This document shows, one piece after another, positions 5,041 to 13,495 of a stretch of 20,734 nucleotides of DNA. The notes under the pieces were generated by a model that worked only from the letters and a program-made list of their open reading frames with translations, made no database searches and was not told where the DNA came from. The first letter of the stretch is position 1. The number at the start of each line of letters is the position of its first letter. The position numbers and the translations under genes are program-made. This DNA comes from a virus, in the IMG/VR virus record IMGVR_UViG_3300025941_000112, positions 1 to 20,734 of that record; one strand, 5' to 3'.

Positions 5041-8027
5041 TGGCCCGCAGTTGTCCAGCCCTTACCGATAATCTCACGAGTTCCTCGCCCTTTGCGACGG
5101 GACTGCCGCTCACGCTTGCCTGTTGGGTGAAGCCGACTTCTACGGGTTCCAACCGGGCCTACATGGGCATTGGCGTCAGCGGGTCTGCATTCAACCGCCA
5201 TACGCTGTCGCTGGATTTCAACGGAACCAACTTCGTCTCCGCGCAGACCACGGGAGCTTCTGCAACCGCTGAGTCGGTCACGAGCGCAGCCATTACCACG
5301 GGTGCGTGGCACTTACCGAGCGCCTCTTGGACGTCGGCCACTTCGCGCAACTCCTACCTGGATGGCGCGAGCAAGGGCGGCAGCGGGTCCAACCAGGGAC
5401 CCACCGGCATCAACCATTTCCGGGTGAGCGGGCGCTCGGATGGCTCAGGCGGTGCAGTGGCGGGTCTCATTGCGCATCTGATGGGCTGGCTGCGGGTGCT
5501 CACGGATCTAGAGCACGCGACCTTGGGTGCTGGGGTTCATCCGCGGGCGCTGGCCTGTGATTACTACTGCCGGCTGAATCAGAATGCCTCACCCGAAACC
5601 GCCGACGTCGGGAGCATGTCACTGACGGTCACGGGTACGACCTTCAGCAACGCTGACATGCCGGTCGTAGGAACGTGGTGGACCGCAGCAGCCCAGGGGA
5701 ATCTGTCCTATACGCAAGGCACCCCGATTACCGCGATTGACCTTGCGACGAAGTTCGAGGATGTCTCGAGCGCCTTCACCGGGTCTGTTCGGCAGCTCTC
5801 AGCGCCGGGAGCGGCCACGACCGCCAATGGAGCGGGGAGTGCGAGCAATACGCTGGTGGTGACCTCGGCGGCGGGATTTGCCGCCAACAGTTACTGCTCG
5901 ATCACCAATTCGACGACCCCGACGCTGATTCTCGCGATCTCCGGCACCACGTTACTACTGGCCACGACTCGCACCTGGGCCAATGGGGATAGCGTCTATC
6001 CGATCGCGCATACGGCCAAGACGTTCACCGGGCTGACGTTCACGGGAAACTCCTTTGGCGGCACACCGGCAGCAGGGGATGTGGGCAGCTATACCGGACT
6101 CTTCTTCCGCGCCACGAACAACACCACCGCCACCCTGATCGCGGATTCGGCGATCTTCAACATGACGGTGGCCTCCTCGGGGGCGGCTGCCTCCTTTACC
6201 GCCGGTCCCACGCTCACGGGTCCTACGACCGATGGATACGCCTTCAGCGCCACGAGCAACCAGACCGCCACGTGGTGGCAGGCCGCATTTCTGAAGGGCT
6301 CAGCGACCCCCACCGCGACGAACATCATCAACGGAACCGGTACGGGGTACGTCGCCCATCAGTCCACCGCGCTGACGCTGAATGTCTCGGGGACGAATAC
6401 GCTCACCGGTCTCACCTTGCCGGTCTACGACGTCTATCACTGCCTGACCAACGGCAACGGCAATTCCGCGGTCGTGAGCTTCACCGATCAGCTGAAAGCC
6501 CCGCCGTCCGGCAAGCAGTACGTGCGTGCTGTGATGACGCCGATTACGGCCATCACCAAAGCCAATCCTGCGGCGGTGACGTGTGTGGCCCATGGACGCT
6601 CGACCGGCGATGACGTGGAGATCTACGGCGTCAGTGGCATGACGCAGATCAATAACGCCCTGACCACGCTCACCAAGGTGGATGCCGATCACTTCACACT
6701 CGACGGCATCGATTCCACCGGATATAGCACCTACACCTCCGGAGGCTTTGCGACCTGGGGGCAATCGGTGGCGAATGGCTCTTCCACCGCCGTTGTGACG
6801 GGCGATGTGTTCGTGTGCGATGCGGCGGATCAGGGGGGAGTTCCGATCACACTCACCGCACAGGGAGTGCCGAGTCTCGCCACGGTCGGCGATGGATCGC
6901 GACGCAAAGCGGTATTCGATGCGTACAGCGTGTCCTTGGGTGCCCTGATCGGGTCGGCGACCGACTATGTGAACAACCGGGTGCCGATCGCGCCGAACTC
7001 TCCGAATGTGATCCCGGCGGTTTTCCTGCCGCTCAACACGGCTGCGAGCGTTACCATCGCTACTCTTGCGGTGGATCCGGAAGGCGACACTCTGACCCCC
7101 ACCACCAGCTCGAGCTATCCCGCCGGTTTATCCGGAGCTCTGACCGGCACTCCTACGGTTGCCGCCATCACCACCATGACCTGGACGTGGACCGATGCGG
7201 CCAACGAAACCGCGACGGGAGACCTGAATATCGTCACGGGCAATGTGACGGTCCCCAATCTCATCGGCAAGACGCAGAGCCAGATCGATTCCGCCCTCGC
7301 AGCGGTTTACCTCACTGCCAACTACGGCGATCAGGATGATCCGAATCCCGCAGGACCGGCTGCCCTCGGGTTGGCCATTGTGCAGAACCCGCTTGCCAAC
7401 GTCGCGGTGGCGCCCAACTCGGTTGTGAATGTGACCCGTTCCACCGGTAATGCCGCGCCCATCACGCCCCCGGTCTCTCCAGCTGTCGTCGAACGGTTCT
7501 CCAATCAGCTGGTGCAGGAGCTACAGCCGCTCAATCCCTTAAGCCCGTCGTATCTGTCGGGTGCCGAACCTCGCGAGGTTGCGGACGTGTGTGGGATCGG
7601 TGCATCCGATCAACCCGGATCCCTGTATCGGTTCTTCAAGGTGCCCAGCAACGCCCGTATCGTGACGCTTGAGGCCATCAGCGATGCGAATCCGAATCCC
7701 ACCGGATCCAATTACTGCATCGGAGTCCGTCAACCCTACGCCCGAGGCGGTGCCTTACCCACGACCGCCCGTCGTGATCCCATTCCCCTGGCGGCCCAGA
7801 TCCTCTGCTCCAATATCACCTTGGATACGGAGCGACCCCGCTGGACGAGCGTCTACGAGCCCTCTGTAGTGGGATTGAACCCCAGCAAAACGAACTACGT
7901 GCTGCGCGTCTGGGAGCTCTTAGGCCTCACCGCCGACCCGAACCAGATTTACGAAGTGGTCGTGACCGCCAAAAATCCCGGCACCCTCGGCGGCAATCTC
8001 GCGCTGCGCATGAGTTATGTCCGATGA
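5040..8027 (+). CDS. Large mosaic tail fibre / receptor-binding protein (995 aa)
   Basis: A 995-residue beta-rich protein rich in Thr, Ser, Gly and Ala. Modules in order: a lectin/LamG-like jelly roll at about 20-180 (LTLACWVKP, LSLDFNGTNF, NSYLDGASKGG); two or more beta domains at about 220-490; an FCCH-like repeat at about 500-572 (TCVAHGRSTGDDVEIYGVSG ... DADHFTLDGIDST); an Ig/cadherin-like domain at about 655-733 (DPEGDTLTP); a PASTA domain at about 737-802 (VPNLIGKTQSQIDSAL ... VVNVTRS); and a C-terminal domain at about 830-995 resembling the cement-like protein encoded at 14719-15243. This composition suits an adhesin that binds cell-surface glycans. Start ATG 5040 shares its A with the preceding TGA; the next gene overlaps its stop. 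Confidence 0.7.
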   Translation: MARSCPALTDNLTSSSPFATGLPLTLACWVKPTSTGSNRAYMGIGVSGSAFNRHTLSLDFNGTNFVSAQTTGASATAESVTSAAITTGAWHLPSASWTSATSRNSYLDGASKGGSGSNQGPTGINHFRVSGRSDGSGGAVAGLIAHLMGWLRVLTDLEHATLGAGVHPRALACDYYCRLNQNASPETADVGSMSLTVTGTTFSNADMPVVGTWWTAAAQGNLSYTQGTPITAIDLATKFEDVSSAFTGSVRQLSAPGAATTANGAGSASNTLVVTSAAGFAANSYCSITNSTTPTLILAISGTTLLLATTRTWANGDSVYPIAHTAKTFTGLTFTGNSFGGTPAAGDVGSYTGLFFRATNNTTATLIADSAIFNMTVASSGAAASFTAGPTLTGPTTDGYAFSATSNQTATWWQAAFLKGSATPTATNIINGTGTGYVAHQSTALTLNVSGTNTLTGLTLPVYDVYHCLTNGNGNSAVVSFTDQLKAPPSGKQYVRAVMTPITAITKANPAAVTCVAHGRSTGDDVEIYGVSGMTQINNALTTLTKVDADHFTLDGIDSTGYSTYTSGGFATWGQSVANGSSTAVVTGDVFVCDAADQGGVPITLTAQGVPSLATVGDGSRRKAVFDAYSVSLGALIGSATDYVNNRVPIAPNSPNVIPAVFLPLNTAASVTIATLAVDPEGDTLTPTTSSSYPAGLSGALTGTPTVAAITTMTWTWTDAANETATGDLNIVTGNVTVPNLIGKTQSQIDSALAAVYLTANYGDQDDPNPAGPAALGLAIVQNPLANVAVAPNSVVNVTRSTGNAAPITPPVSPAVVERFSNQLVQELQPLNPLSPSYLSGAEPREVADVCGIGASDQPGSLYRFFKVPSNARIVTLEAISDANPNPTGSNYCIGVRQPYARGGALPTTARRDPIPLAAQILCSNITLDTERPRWTSVYEPSVVGLNPSKTNYVLRVWELLGLTADPNQIYEVVVTAKNPGTLGGNLALRMSYVR

Positions 8028-8305
8028 AGAACGTTGAAATGGTGCGTATGCGCTTGGCCCGAGGACTGGATCATAGCTTGAAGCAGTTCCTCTCCTGGCT
8101 CTCCTGCACCGATGGCAATACCCAGGAGATCGACCAGCTGCGCGATGCCCTGAACCGTACGAACCTCAAGCCGGAGCCGGAACTCATTGCCAAGCTCACG
8201 GAGACGGTCTTGGAGCATTTGGGCCACAAGACCCAAGTGAATGGCATTCCCGCCAACGGCTATGCCGCGATGTCCAAGGCACGCCGGGTGGCTGCAAAGC
8301 TTTAG
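8024..8305 (+). CDS. Hypothetical helical protein downstream of the fibre (93 aa)
   Basis: A 93-residue protein, helical and mixed in charge (QEIDQLRDALNRTNLKPEPELIAKLTETVLEHL), ending with a basic helix (KARRVAAKL). The ATG at 8024 overlaps the fibre stop in an ATGA; a second in-frame ATG lies at 8039. No family recognised. Position suggests a fibre-assembly or chaperone role, or an orphan gene before the terminase; neither can be shown from the sequence. Confidence 0.55.
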   Translation: MKNVEMVRMRLARGLDHSLKQFLSWLSCTDGNTQEIDQLRDALNRTNLKPEPELIAKLTETVLEHLGHKTQVNGIPANGYAAMSKARRVAAKL

Positions 8306-8325
8306 AACCAAAGTAGTTCGAGATA

Positions 8326-8610
8326 GTGGCCAAGGGTAAGAAATACGGCGGACGCTCCAAGGGGACGCCTAATAAGGCCACGCTGGCTGCCAGGGAGGCG
8401 ATCGGCAAGTTTGAGCGCGGTAATGCACACCGACTGCAGGGCTGGCTGGATGAGATTGCGAAGGACGAGGGACCTCTTGCCGCACTCAACTGCTTCACAG
8501 ACTTGCTTGAGTATCACGTGCCAAAGCTCGCGCGCACGGAGCATACCGGCAAGGATGGGGACGACTTGGCCATCAAGGTGATTGCCGCTCCTCATGATTC
8601 GAAGTTGTGA
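8326..8610 (+). CDS. terS: Probable terminase small subunit
   Basis: A 94-residue protein starting with GTG at 8326 (MAKGKKYGGR). Basic N-terminus KGKKYGGRSKGTPNKATLAA, then a helical part with RLQGWLDEIAKDEGPLAALNCFTDLLEYHVPKLAR and a polar tail. I know this pattern (GGRxKGTPNK ... LEYHxPKLART) from genes directly upstream of large terminase genes in podovirus-like phages, where they are annotated as small terminase or DNA-packaging proteins. The basic segment could recognise the packaging site, and the helical part could form the ring. It is somewhat shorter than classical small subunits. The stop overlaps the TerL GTG (GTGA at 8607-8610), so the two are translated together. Confidence 0.65.
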   Translation: MAKGKKYGGRSKGTPNKATLAAREAIGKFERGNAHRLQGWLDEIAKDEGPLAALNCFTDLLEYHVPKLARTEHTGKDGDDLAIKVIAAPHDSKL

Positions 8611-9920
8611 ACTTCACCGCCCGGCAGCTGCAAGCTCAAGCCCTGCTCGCAGGAGAGGCGACTCAGATCCTGCTCTATGGGGGTTCGCGCTCCGGCAAGA
8701 CATTCCTGCTCGTGCGTGCTGTGGTGATGCGAGCGCTCAAGGCTGCGCATTCACGTCACGCGATCCTGCGCTTTCGCTTCAATCACGTGAAAGCCGCGAT
8801 CGTGCACGACACTTTTCCGAAGGTCATGCAGGTGTGCTTCCCGCAGGTGACCTATCGGCTAGACAAGACCGATTGGTTCGCCGAGCTACCCAATGGGGCC
8901 ACGATCTGGTTTGGAGGATTGGACGACAAGGAGCGCACCGAAAAGATCTTGGGTCAGGAATACGTGACTATCTACCTGAACGAGTGCAGCCAGATTCCAC
9001 TGTCATCGCGTGCGATTGCGCTCACTCGCTTAGCTCAAGCGGTGATGCAGCATGTGGAGGGCGAGGACGACTCGCCACTCAAGCCGCGGATGTATTACGA
9101 CTGCAATCCACCGCCCAAGAATCACTGGTGCTATCTGCTGTTCGTTGCCAAGAAGGATCCGGGCACAGGACATCCGTTGACCCATCCCGAGAACTACGCT
9201 GCTCTGCAGATGAATCCTGCGGACAACGTGGAGAACCTGGCACCCGAGTATCTGGCCACTCTGGAGTCGCTCTCCGAGCGCATGCGCAAACGGTTCCTGA
9301 AAGGCGAGTTCGGCGAGGCCAATCCAAATGCGCTGTGGACCGAGGAGACTTTGGAGCGCTGGCGAATCCTGAATGCGGAGCTGCCAGATATGCAGCGCAT
9401 CGCGGTGGGGGTCGATCCTTCCGGCTCGGACGATGAAAACAACGAGGACAACGACGAGATCGGAATCGTGGTGTGCGGACTGGGACGTGATGGTCTCGGC
9501 TACGTACTCGAGGACTGCACCGTCAAGGCCGGCCCATTGACATGGGGCCGGATCGCGACCAATGCATATGACCGACATGAGGCAGATGTGGTGGTTGGGG
9601 AAGTTAACTTCGGTGGCGCAATGGTCTCGCACGTGATTCAGACCGCTCGTCCGCGAACACCGTTTAAAGCGGTCACCGCATCACGAGGCAAGGCAGTGCG
9701 CGCCGAGCCCATCTCTGCTCTGTATGAATCAGGCAAGATTCGGCTTGTGGGTGAGTTCCGCGAGCTCGAGGGGGAGCTGCTGTCTTTCTCGACGCAAGGG
9801 TACATTGGCGAGGGCTCTCCAAACCGCGCTGATGCCATGATCTGGGCATGTTACGAACTCTTCCCAGGATTGGTGCGACGTGAACAGAAAGCGCAACGCG
9901 AGCGGTATGCGATCACCTGA
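8607..9920 (+). CDS. terL: Terminase large subunit
   Basis: A 437-residue DNA-packaging motor protein. The N-terminal ATPase has Walker A GGSRSGKT (25-32) and a Walker B-like VTIYLNE ending at E126, with YYDCNPPP (163-170) as the probable coupling motif. The C-terminal RNase H-like nuclease shows VGVDPSG (D270), VVVGEVNFGG (E332) and SPNRADAMIWA (D409), the three expected acidic positions. It cuts concatemers and pumps DNA through the portal into the procapsid. The GTG start overlaps the small-subunit gene. The last residues, QRERYAIT, recur at the end of the next small protein. Length and all motifs fit an intact enzyme. Confidence 0.95.
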   Translation: MNFTARQLQAQALLAGEATQILLYGGSRSGKTFLLVRAVVMRALKAAHSRHAILRFRFNHVKAAIVHDTFPKVMQVCFPQVTYRLDKTDWFAELPNGATIWFGGLDDKERTEKILGQEYVTIYLNECSQIPLSSRAIALTRLAQAVMQHVEGEDDSPLKPRMYYDCNPPPKNHWCYLLFVAKKDPGTGHPLTHPENYAALQMNPADNVENLAPEYLATLESLSERMRKRFLKGEFGEANPNALWTEETLERWRILNAELPDMQRIAVGVDPSGSDDENNEDNDEIGIVVCGLGRDGLGYVLEDCTVKAGPLTWGRIATNAYDRHEADVVVGEVNFGGAMVSHVIQTARPRTPFKAVTASRGKAVRAEPISALYESGKIRLVGEFRELEGELLSFSTQGYIGEGSPNRADAMIWACYELFPGLVRREQKAQRERYAIT

Positions 9921-10065
9921 GCGGACCTACAGGTTGCAGGATGATCTGGCCGAGTTGCTACTGATGGCGGGTCCTCAAGGGTACGCCAAAGCCACAGCCC
10001 GTATGTTCGCCCCCGGTGGCAAGTACAACCGCGGCGCCAAGAAACAGCGCTACGCCATCACCTGA
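9907..10065 (+). CDS. Small protein sharing the TerL C-terminal tail (52 aa)
   Basis: A 52-residue basic protein from ATG 9907 (MRSPERTYRL), overlapping the TerL end by 14 nt in another frame; a GTG at 9880 with AGGA upstream would add 9 residues. A short helix LQDDLAELLLMAG is followed by FAPGGKYNRGAKKQRYAIT. The last residues, QRYAIT, match the TerL tail QRERYAIT, and the codons are similar but not identical. It may bind the same partner as the TerL tail, for example the portal. Function unknown. Confidence 0.6.
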   Translation: MRSPERTYRLQDDLAELLLMAGPQGYAKATARMFAPGGKYNRGAKKQRYAIT

Positions 10066-10066
10066 T

Positions 10067-10079
10067 TTGATTCCGTCGC
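10067..10079 (+). repeat. Intergenic motif copy 1 (TTGATTCCGTC)
   Basis: TTGATTCCGTCGC begins 35 nt before the ATG of the Ala/Gly-rich protein gene. The 13-mer is identical to copy 3 at 18054-18066, which also lies exactly 35 nt before an ATG, and shares 11 nt with copy 2 at 13597. AGGCT occurs at the same offset downstream in copies 1 and 3. Confidence 0.7.
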
Positions 10080-10101
10080 GCCCACGACAGAGGCTCGAAG
10101 C

Positions 10102-10524
10102 ATGAACATCGGACCACGATATCAGCGCGGGTATGCAGCCATCCCCTGGATTGCATCGCTGTTCACTACGGCGGGCGCAGCTGGTGCTACAGGAGCCGCT
10201 GCCGGCGGTGCAGCGGCTGCGGGTGGAGCAGCCGCCGCAGGGGCCGGAGCGGCTGCCGCAGGAGGGGCTGCAGCGGGTGCAGGATTAGGCGCTGCGGCCG
10301 CCGCCAGTGCGGCTGCGGTGGGAGCTGGGGTGTTGGCGAATAAGTTGCTCGCGCCCAAAGCGCCCAGCATTGCCGGCATGGCACCTCCGACGGTCGACCA
10401 GGCCAAACAGGCGCAACAGGCCACGGATCGCATTCGGTTGCGCAAAGGAGTTCTGGCCAACATATACGGGGCGGGAACCGGTGGCACGCCCTCGATCGGG
10501 ACCAAGAGCCTGCTCGGCCAATGA
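10102..10524 (+). CDS. Ala/Gly-rich virion-associated protein (140 aa)
   Basis: A 140-residue protein whose residues about 19-80 are almost only Ala and Gly, with a few Val and Leu, forming a long low-complexity hydrophobic stretch that could insert into a membrane. The C-terminal part (VDQAKQAQQATDRIRLRKG ... GTKSLLGQ) is polar; the closing (T/R)KSLLG-type motif is one I know from small proteins encoded near portal genes in many phages. Proteins of this kind are often annotated as internal or injected virion proteins, but that is inferred here. The ribosome site is GAGG about 8 nt before the ATG. Its stop overlaps the portal start (ATGA). Confidence 0.65.
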   Translation: MNIGPRYQRGYAAIPWIASLFTTAGAAGATGAAAGGAAAAGGAAAAGAGAAAAGGAAAGAGLGAAAAASAAAVGAGVLANKLLAPKAPSIAGMAPPTVDQAKQAQQATDRIRLRKGVLANIYGAGTGGTPSIGTKSLLGQ

Positions 10525-12164
10525 GCGAGGCTGACTGGTTCTTCAAGCAACAGGCGAAGCTCGCCGAGAACCGCAACCAGTGGGATGCGTGGTGGCAACA
10601 GATCGCCTACCGAGTCATGCCCTCACAAGCGACCTTCCAGGTTGATGACGTCGAGGGCACCAAGCGCATGGAGCGGCTGTTCACCGGTAAACCCGTGATC
10701 AGCAATGAACGCTTCGGGGCGGTGCTGGATGACCTGCTCACTCCACGTACGCAGGAATGGCATGGGTTGACGCCCCAGGACGAAGACGAGCTGGGGGATG
10801 ATCAGGACGTCAAGGTATACCTTGAGCGGTTGAACAAACTTTTGTTTGCGTTGCGCTATCGTCCCGCGGCCAACTTCGCCGCTCAGAAGTCCCAGGGCTA
10901 CCTGTCCGTGGGTGCATTCGGGAACTCGTGTCTATTCGTGGATGAGGACATCGGCAAAGGCCCCCGCTACAAACACCTGTTCCTCAAGGAGCTGTTCTGG
11001 GCCGAGAATCACGCCGGCATCATTGACACGATGTATCGCAAGTATTCTCTGTCGGCTCACCAGGCGGTGCAGTGCGCCAAGCTCTACGGGTGGAGCGCAT
11101 TACCCGAAGCCATCACGAAGGCCGCACAGGACGAACCGTTCAAGAAATTCGACTTTCTGCACTGCGTGAAGCCGAATCAGGAGTTGATCCCGAGTCGCAA
11201 AGACTATCGTGGGATGCCGTGGAGCTCGTACTACGTGAGCTACGAGGGCAAGACGGTCCTGCAGGAAGCGGGCTATCACGCGTGGCCGTTCGCGATCGGA
11301 CGCTATCTGCTGGCGCCGAATGAGACCTATGCGCGGTCCCCTGCCATGGCCGCGTGGGGCGCGATCCTGACCTTGAACGAGGAGAAGAAGACCGTTCTAC
11401 GGGCGGGACAGAAAGCCGTAGACCCACCCTTGCTGCTGACCGAGGATGGGGCGCTGGAACCCTTCAACATGCGCTCTGCTGCATTGAATCATGGCGCGCT
11501 GAACAGTGAAGGCGTGCCGCTTGTGCAGCCGTTGCAGGGCGGGGAGAACATACCACTGGGACTCGAGTTGATGGCGCTTGAGCAGACCGAGATCGAGGAT
11601 TCGTTCTTGGTCACGCTGTTCAAGGTGCTGACCGACAATCCGCAGATGACCGCGACACAGGTTCTGGAGATCGCGCAGCAGAAGGCCACTTTGCTGGCAC
11701 CGGTGATGGGCCGGCAGCACTCGGAAGATTTGGGCCCGCTGATTGGGCGTGAGATCGATATCGCCTCGCGCATGAGCCAGAACGCCTGGATTCTGGAGGA
11801 GATGCCGGATAGCTTGCGCGAGCGGGGAGGGCAGTACCAGATCGAATACCGTTCACCCTTGGCGCGTGCCATGCGTGCTCAGGACGGGGTTGCGATCATG
11901 CGCACGTTCGAAGCCTTGCCCGCTGCCCAAGCCCTGGACCCGCACTCCACCATGGTTATCGATGTGCCGGCATCCGTGCGCGAACTTGCCGAAATCAACG
12001 GGGTACCGGCCAAACTGATTCGCGACAAGAAGACCTACGAGCAGATGGTGCAGCTGGCGCAGCAGCAGACGGATCTGCAGCAAGCCGCGGTTGCAGCACC
12101 GGGGATCTCCCAGGCCGCGCTCAATGCCACGAAAGCGGATCAGATCCGGGCAGGGCAGGCTTGA
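10521..12164 (+). CDS. Portal (head-tail connecting) protein
   Basis: A 547-residue portal of the podovirus head-to-tail connector family. Twelve copies are expected to form the ring at the packaging vertex that binds the terminase and later the tail tube. Family-like features: N-terminal helical part with WDAWWQQIAYRVMPSQATF (about 21-39), VISNERFGAVLDDLLTPRTQEWHGL, the ARSPAMAAWGAILTLNEEKK wing/stem transition (about 272-291), and a long C-terminal helical region with QQ-rich repeats (QMVQLAQQQTDLQQAA) that probably form the barrel. Length is normal for the family. The start overlaps the upstream stop in an ATGA, and its own stop overlaps a TTG start downstream. Gene order TerL, small genes, portal, scaffold, capsid supports the call. 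Confidence 0.92.
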   Translation: MSEADWFFKQQAKLAENRNQWDAWWQQIAYRVMPSQATFQVDDVEGTKRMERLFTGKPVISNERFGAVLDDLLTPRTQEWHGLTPQDEDELGDDQDVKVYLERLNKLLFALRYRPAANFAAQKSQGYLSVGAFGNSCLFVDEDIGKGPRYKHLFLKELFWAENHAGIIDTMYRKYSLSAHQAVQCAKLYGWSALPEAITKAAQDEPFKKFDFLHCVKPNQELIPSRKDYRGMPWSSYYVSYEGKTVLQEAGYHAWPFAIGRYLLAPNETYARSPAMAAWGAILTLNEEKKTVLRAGQKAVDPPLLLTEDGALEPFNMRSAALNHGALNSEGVPLVQPLQGGENIPLGLELMALEQTEIEDSFLVTLFKVLTDNPQMTATQVLEIAQQKATLLAPVMGRQHSEDLGPLIGREIDIASRMSQNAWILEEMPDSLRERGGQYQIEYRSPLARAMRAQDGVAIMRTFEALPAAQALDPHSTMVIDVPASVRELAEINGVPAKLIRDKKTYEQMVQLAQQQTDLQQAAVAAPGISQAALNATKADQIRAGQA

Positions 12165-12436
12165 GCCTCGTCAGCGATCAGGGCATCTACCTGCCCGCCA
12201 AAGCCTTGGGCGACCAGTTGGAGCAGGAGATTCGTCTGGCTCTCAACCATTACTGGCCTACGGGGTGGACGCTGGATATGGTCAAGAAGTACTGCCAGCG
12301 CGTGCGGTTGGACAGCGACGAGGCCGAGACCTTCTATTGCGATGGCGTACCCTTGCTGCGCATCTACCCGGTGAAGTCTGAAGTCGTCGGCAAAAAGCTA
12401 CGCATGACGCAACAGGTCGATAGGCTCTACCGGTGA
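12161..12436 (+). CDS. Small protein between portal and Bbp19-like gene (91 aa)
   Basis: A 91-residue protein with a TTG start at 12161 inside the portal stop (TTGA); no nearby ATG would leave a sensible product. Contains NHYWPTGWTLDMVKKYCQRVRL (helical) and a short beta part LLRIYPVKSEVVGKKLRMTQ. It looks like a small alpha/beta fold with no family I can name. It is coupled to both neighbours (its own stop overlaps a GTG start), so it is probably made in step with the portal and may be a head-completion or assembly factor. Confidence 0.65.
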   Translation: MSLVSDQGIYLPAKALGDQLEQEIRLALNHYWPTGWTLDMVKKYCQRVRLDSDEAETFYCDGVPLLRIYPVKSEVVGKKLRMTQQVDRLYR

Positions 12437-12720
12437 GCCTCTTCGAGCGCATCAAGCGCAAGCGGCTCGCCTACCTCAATACCCTGTGCGTGGAGGGGAA
12501 GCCGCACCCGGAAGCCGCGATTATGTTGCGTGACCTCAAGCGCTTCTGCGGCATCAACAAAGGCGGCATTGTGGTGAGCCCGATCTTGCGTATGGTGGAC
12601 TCTCACGCGAGCGTGTACCGCGCTGGAATGCGGGACGTATACTTGCGCATCGCGAAGATGATCGACCTCGACGAAACCGACCTTGGGGAATCCAATGACG
12701 ACCGAAGCAGCAGCGAGTAG
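12433..12720 (+). CDS. Bbp19-like phage protein (95 aa)
   Basis: A 95-residue protein with a GTG start at 12433 (GTGA overlap with the gene before). The pattern YLNTLCVEGKPHPEAAIMLRDLKRFCG ... GGIVVSPILRMVDSHASVYRAGMRDVYLRIAKMIDLDE fits the Bbp19 family named after a Bordetella phage BPP-1 gene, whose members contain F-hydrophobic-x-G, LRDLxxFC and GRRExxLRI-type segments. The role is not established; the gene is regularly found between portal and scaffold genes. Its 3' end overlaps the scaffold gene by 26 nt. It supports assigning this phage to a BPP-1-related lineage. Confidence 0.65.
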   Translation: MSLFERIKRKRLAYLNTLCVEGKPHPEAAIMLRDLKRFCGINKGGIVVSPILRMVDSHASVYRAGMRDVYLRIAKMIDLDETDLGESNDDRSSSE

Positions 12721-13495
12721 TGAGGCAGCAGGAAGCACCTCTGGCGAAGCCGCGAACCAACCGTGGTATCCGGACACCGTCAAGGACTATGTCACCAACA
12801 AGGGCTGGAAGGAATCAGCGGACGTCATCACGAGCTATCAGAATCTCGAGAAGCTCATTGGTGAGGACAAGGCGGGCCGTACCGTCATCCTGCCGAAAGA
12901 CGAGAAGGACACCGAGGGCATCAAAACCTTCCGGGCCAAACTCGGCGTTCCCGAAGCGCCCGACAAGTACGAACTGCCCGCGCCTCCCGGAGAAGGTGGG
13001 GCGAATCTCATCAAGGAAGCCTCAGCCTGGTTCCACGAAGCCGGCATCCCGAAATCGGCAGCGCAAGCCATCACCTCCAAATGGAACGCGCACATCGAAG
13101 GGCTGATCAGGGCGCAGGAGACCCAGGCGCAGACCGAATCTCACGCTCAGCTGGAGAAACTCAAGGGTGAGTGGGGCCAGGAGTTCGACGCCAAGGCCGA
13201 ATACGCGCGACGCTTCCTGAAAGCCGCTGGCTGGGACGATGCCAAGATGGCGACCTACGAGCGCACCTTTGGCACCGCCACCATGCTCAAGGACTTCTAC
13301 CAGTGGGGATCGAAGGTTGGGGAGCCGGGCTTCTCGGCAGCCGATAGCGCGAGCAGTTCCTTCAACATCACCAAAGAGGCGGTACAGCGGCAGTTCAAGG
13401 AGCTGCAGGATGCCCGTATCGCTAACCGCATCACGGAGAAGGAGTTCCACGCCAAGATGGCGGTGCTCGGACCGCAGATGGAGGCGGCTCGTTGA
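12695..13495 (+). CDS. Capsid scaffolding protein
   Basis: A 266-residue acidic, helical protein from ATG 12695 (MTTEAAASSE), chosen over a TTG four codons upstream because GGGGA is 6 nt before it. The N-terminus is Ala/Glu/Ser rich and disordered. It is followed by WYPDTVKDYVTNKGWKESAD and VITSYQNLEKLIGEDKAGRT, then a PxxPDKYELP segment and long helices with ESHAQLEKLKGEWGQEFDAK. The order SYxNLEKLIG ... AGR-hydrophobic-P ... KLGxPxxPDKYEL is typical of scaffolding proteins upstream of major capsid genes in this lineage. It guides procapsid assembly and leaves before or during packaging. The C-terminal ITEKEFHAKMAVLG probably contacts the capsid protein. Confidence 0.85.
   Translation: MTTEAAASSEAAGSTSGEAANQPWYPDTVKDYVTNKGWKESADVITSYQNLEKLIGEDKAGRTVILPKDEKDTEGIKTFRAKLGVPEAPDKYELPAPPGEGGANLIKEASAWFHEAGIPKSAAQAITSKWNAHIEGLIRAQETQAQTESHAQLEKLKGEWGQEFDAKAEYARRFLKAAGWDDAKMATYERTFGTATMLKDFYQWGSKVGEPGFSAADSASSSFNITKEAVQRQFKELQDARIANRITEKEFHAKMAVLGPQMEAAR

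Noticed and set aside
6300-6764. Minus-strand frame of 154 codons opposite the fibre gene
   Set aside because: Antisense shadow with low-complexity, Arg/Gly/His-rich composition.
3583-8305. Diversity-generating retroelement, as known in phage BPP-1
   Set aside because: The head genes resemble that lineage, but no reverse transcriptase, Avd-like protein or template/variable repeat pair is seen in the window.
9030-9632. Minus-strand frame of 200 codons opposite TerL
   Set aside because: The plus strand encodes a complete terminase with all motifs; the opposite frame has no recognisable features.
10067-10101. TTGATT read as a sigma70 -35 box
   Set aside because: At 16-18 bp downstream there is no acceptable -10 box in any of the three copies.
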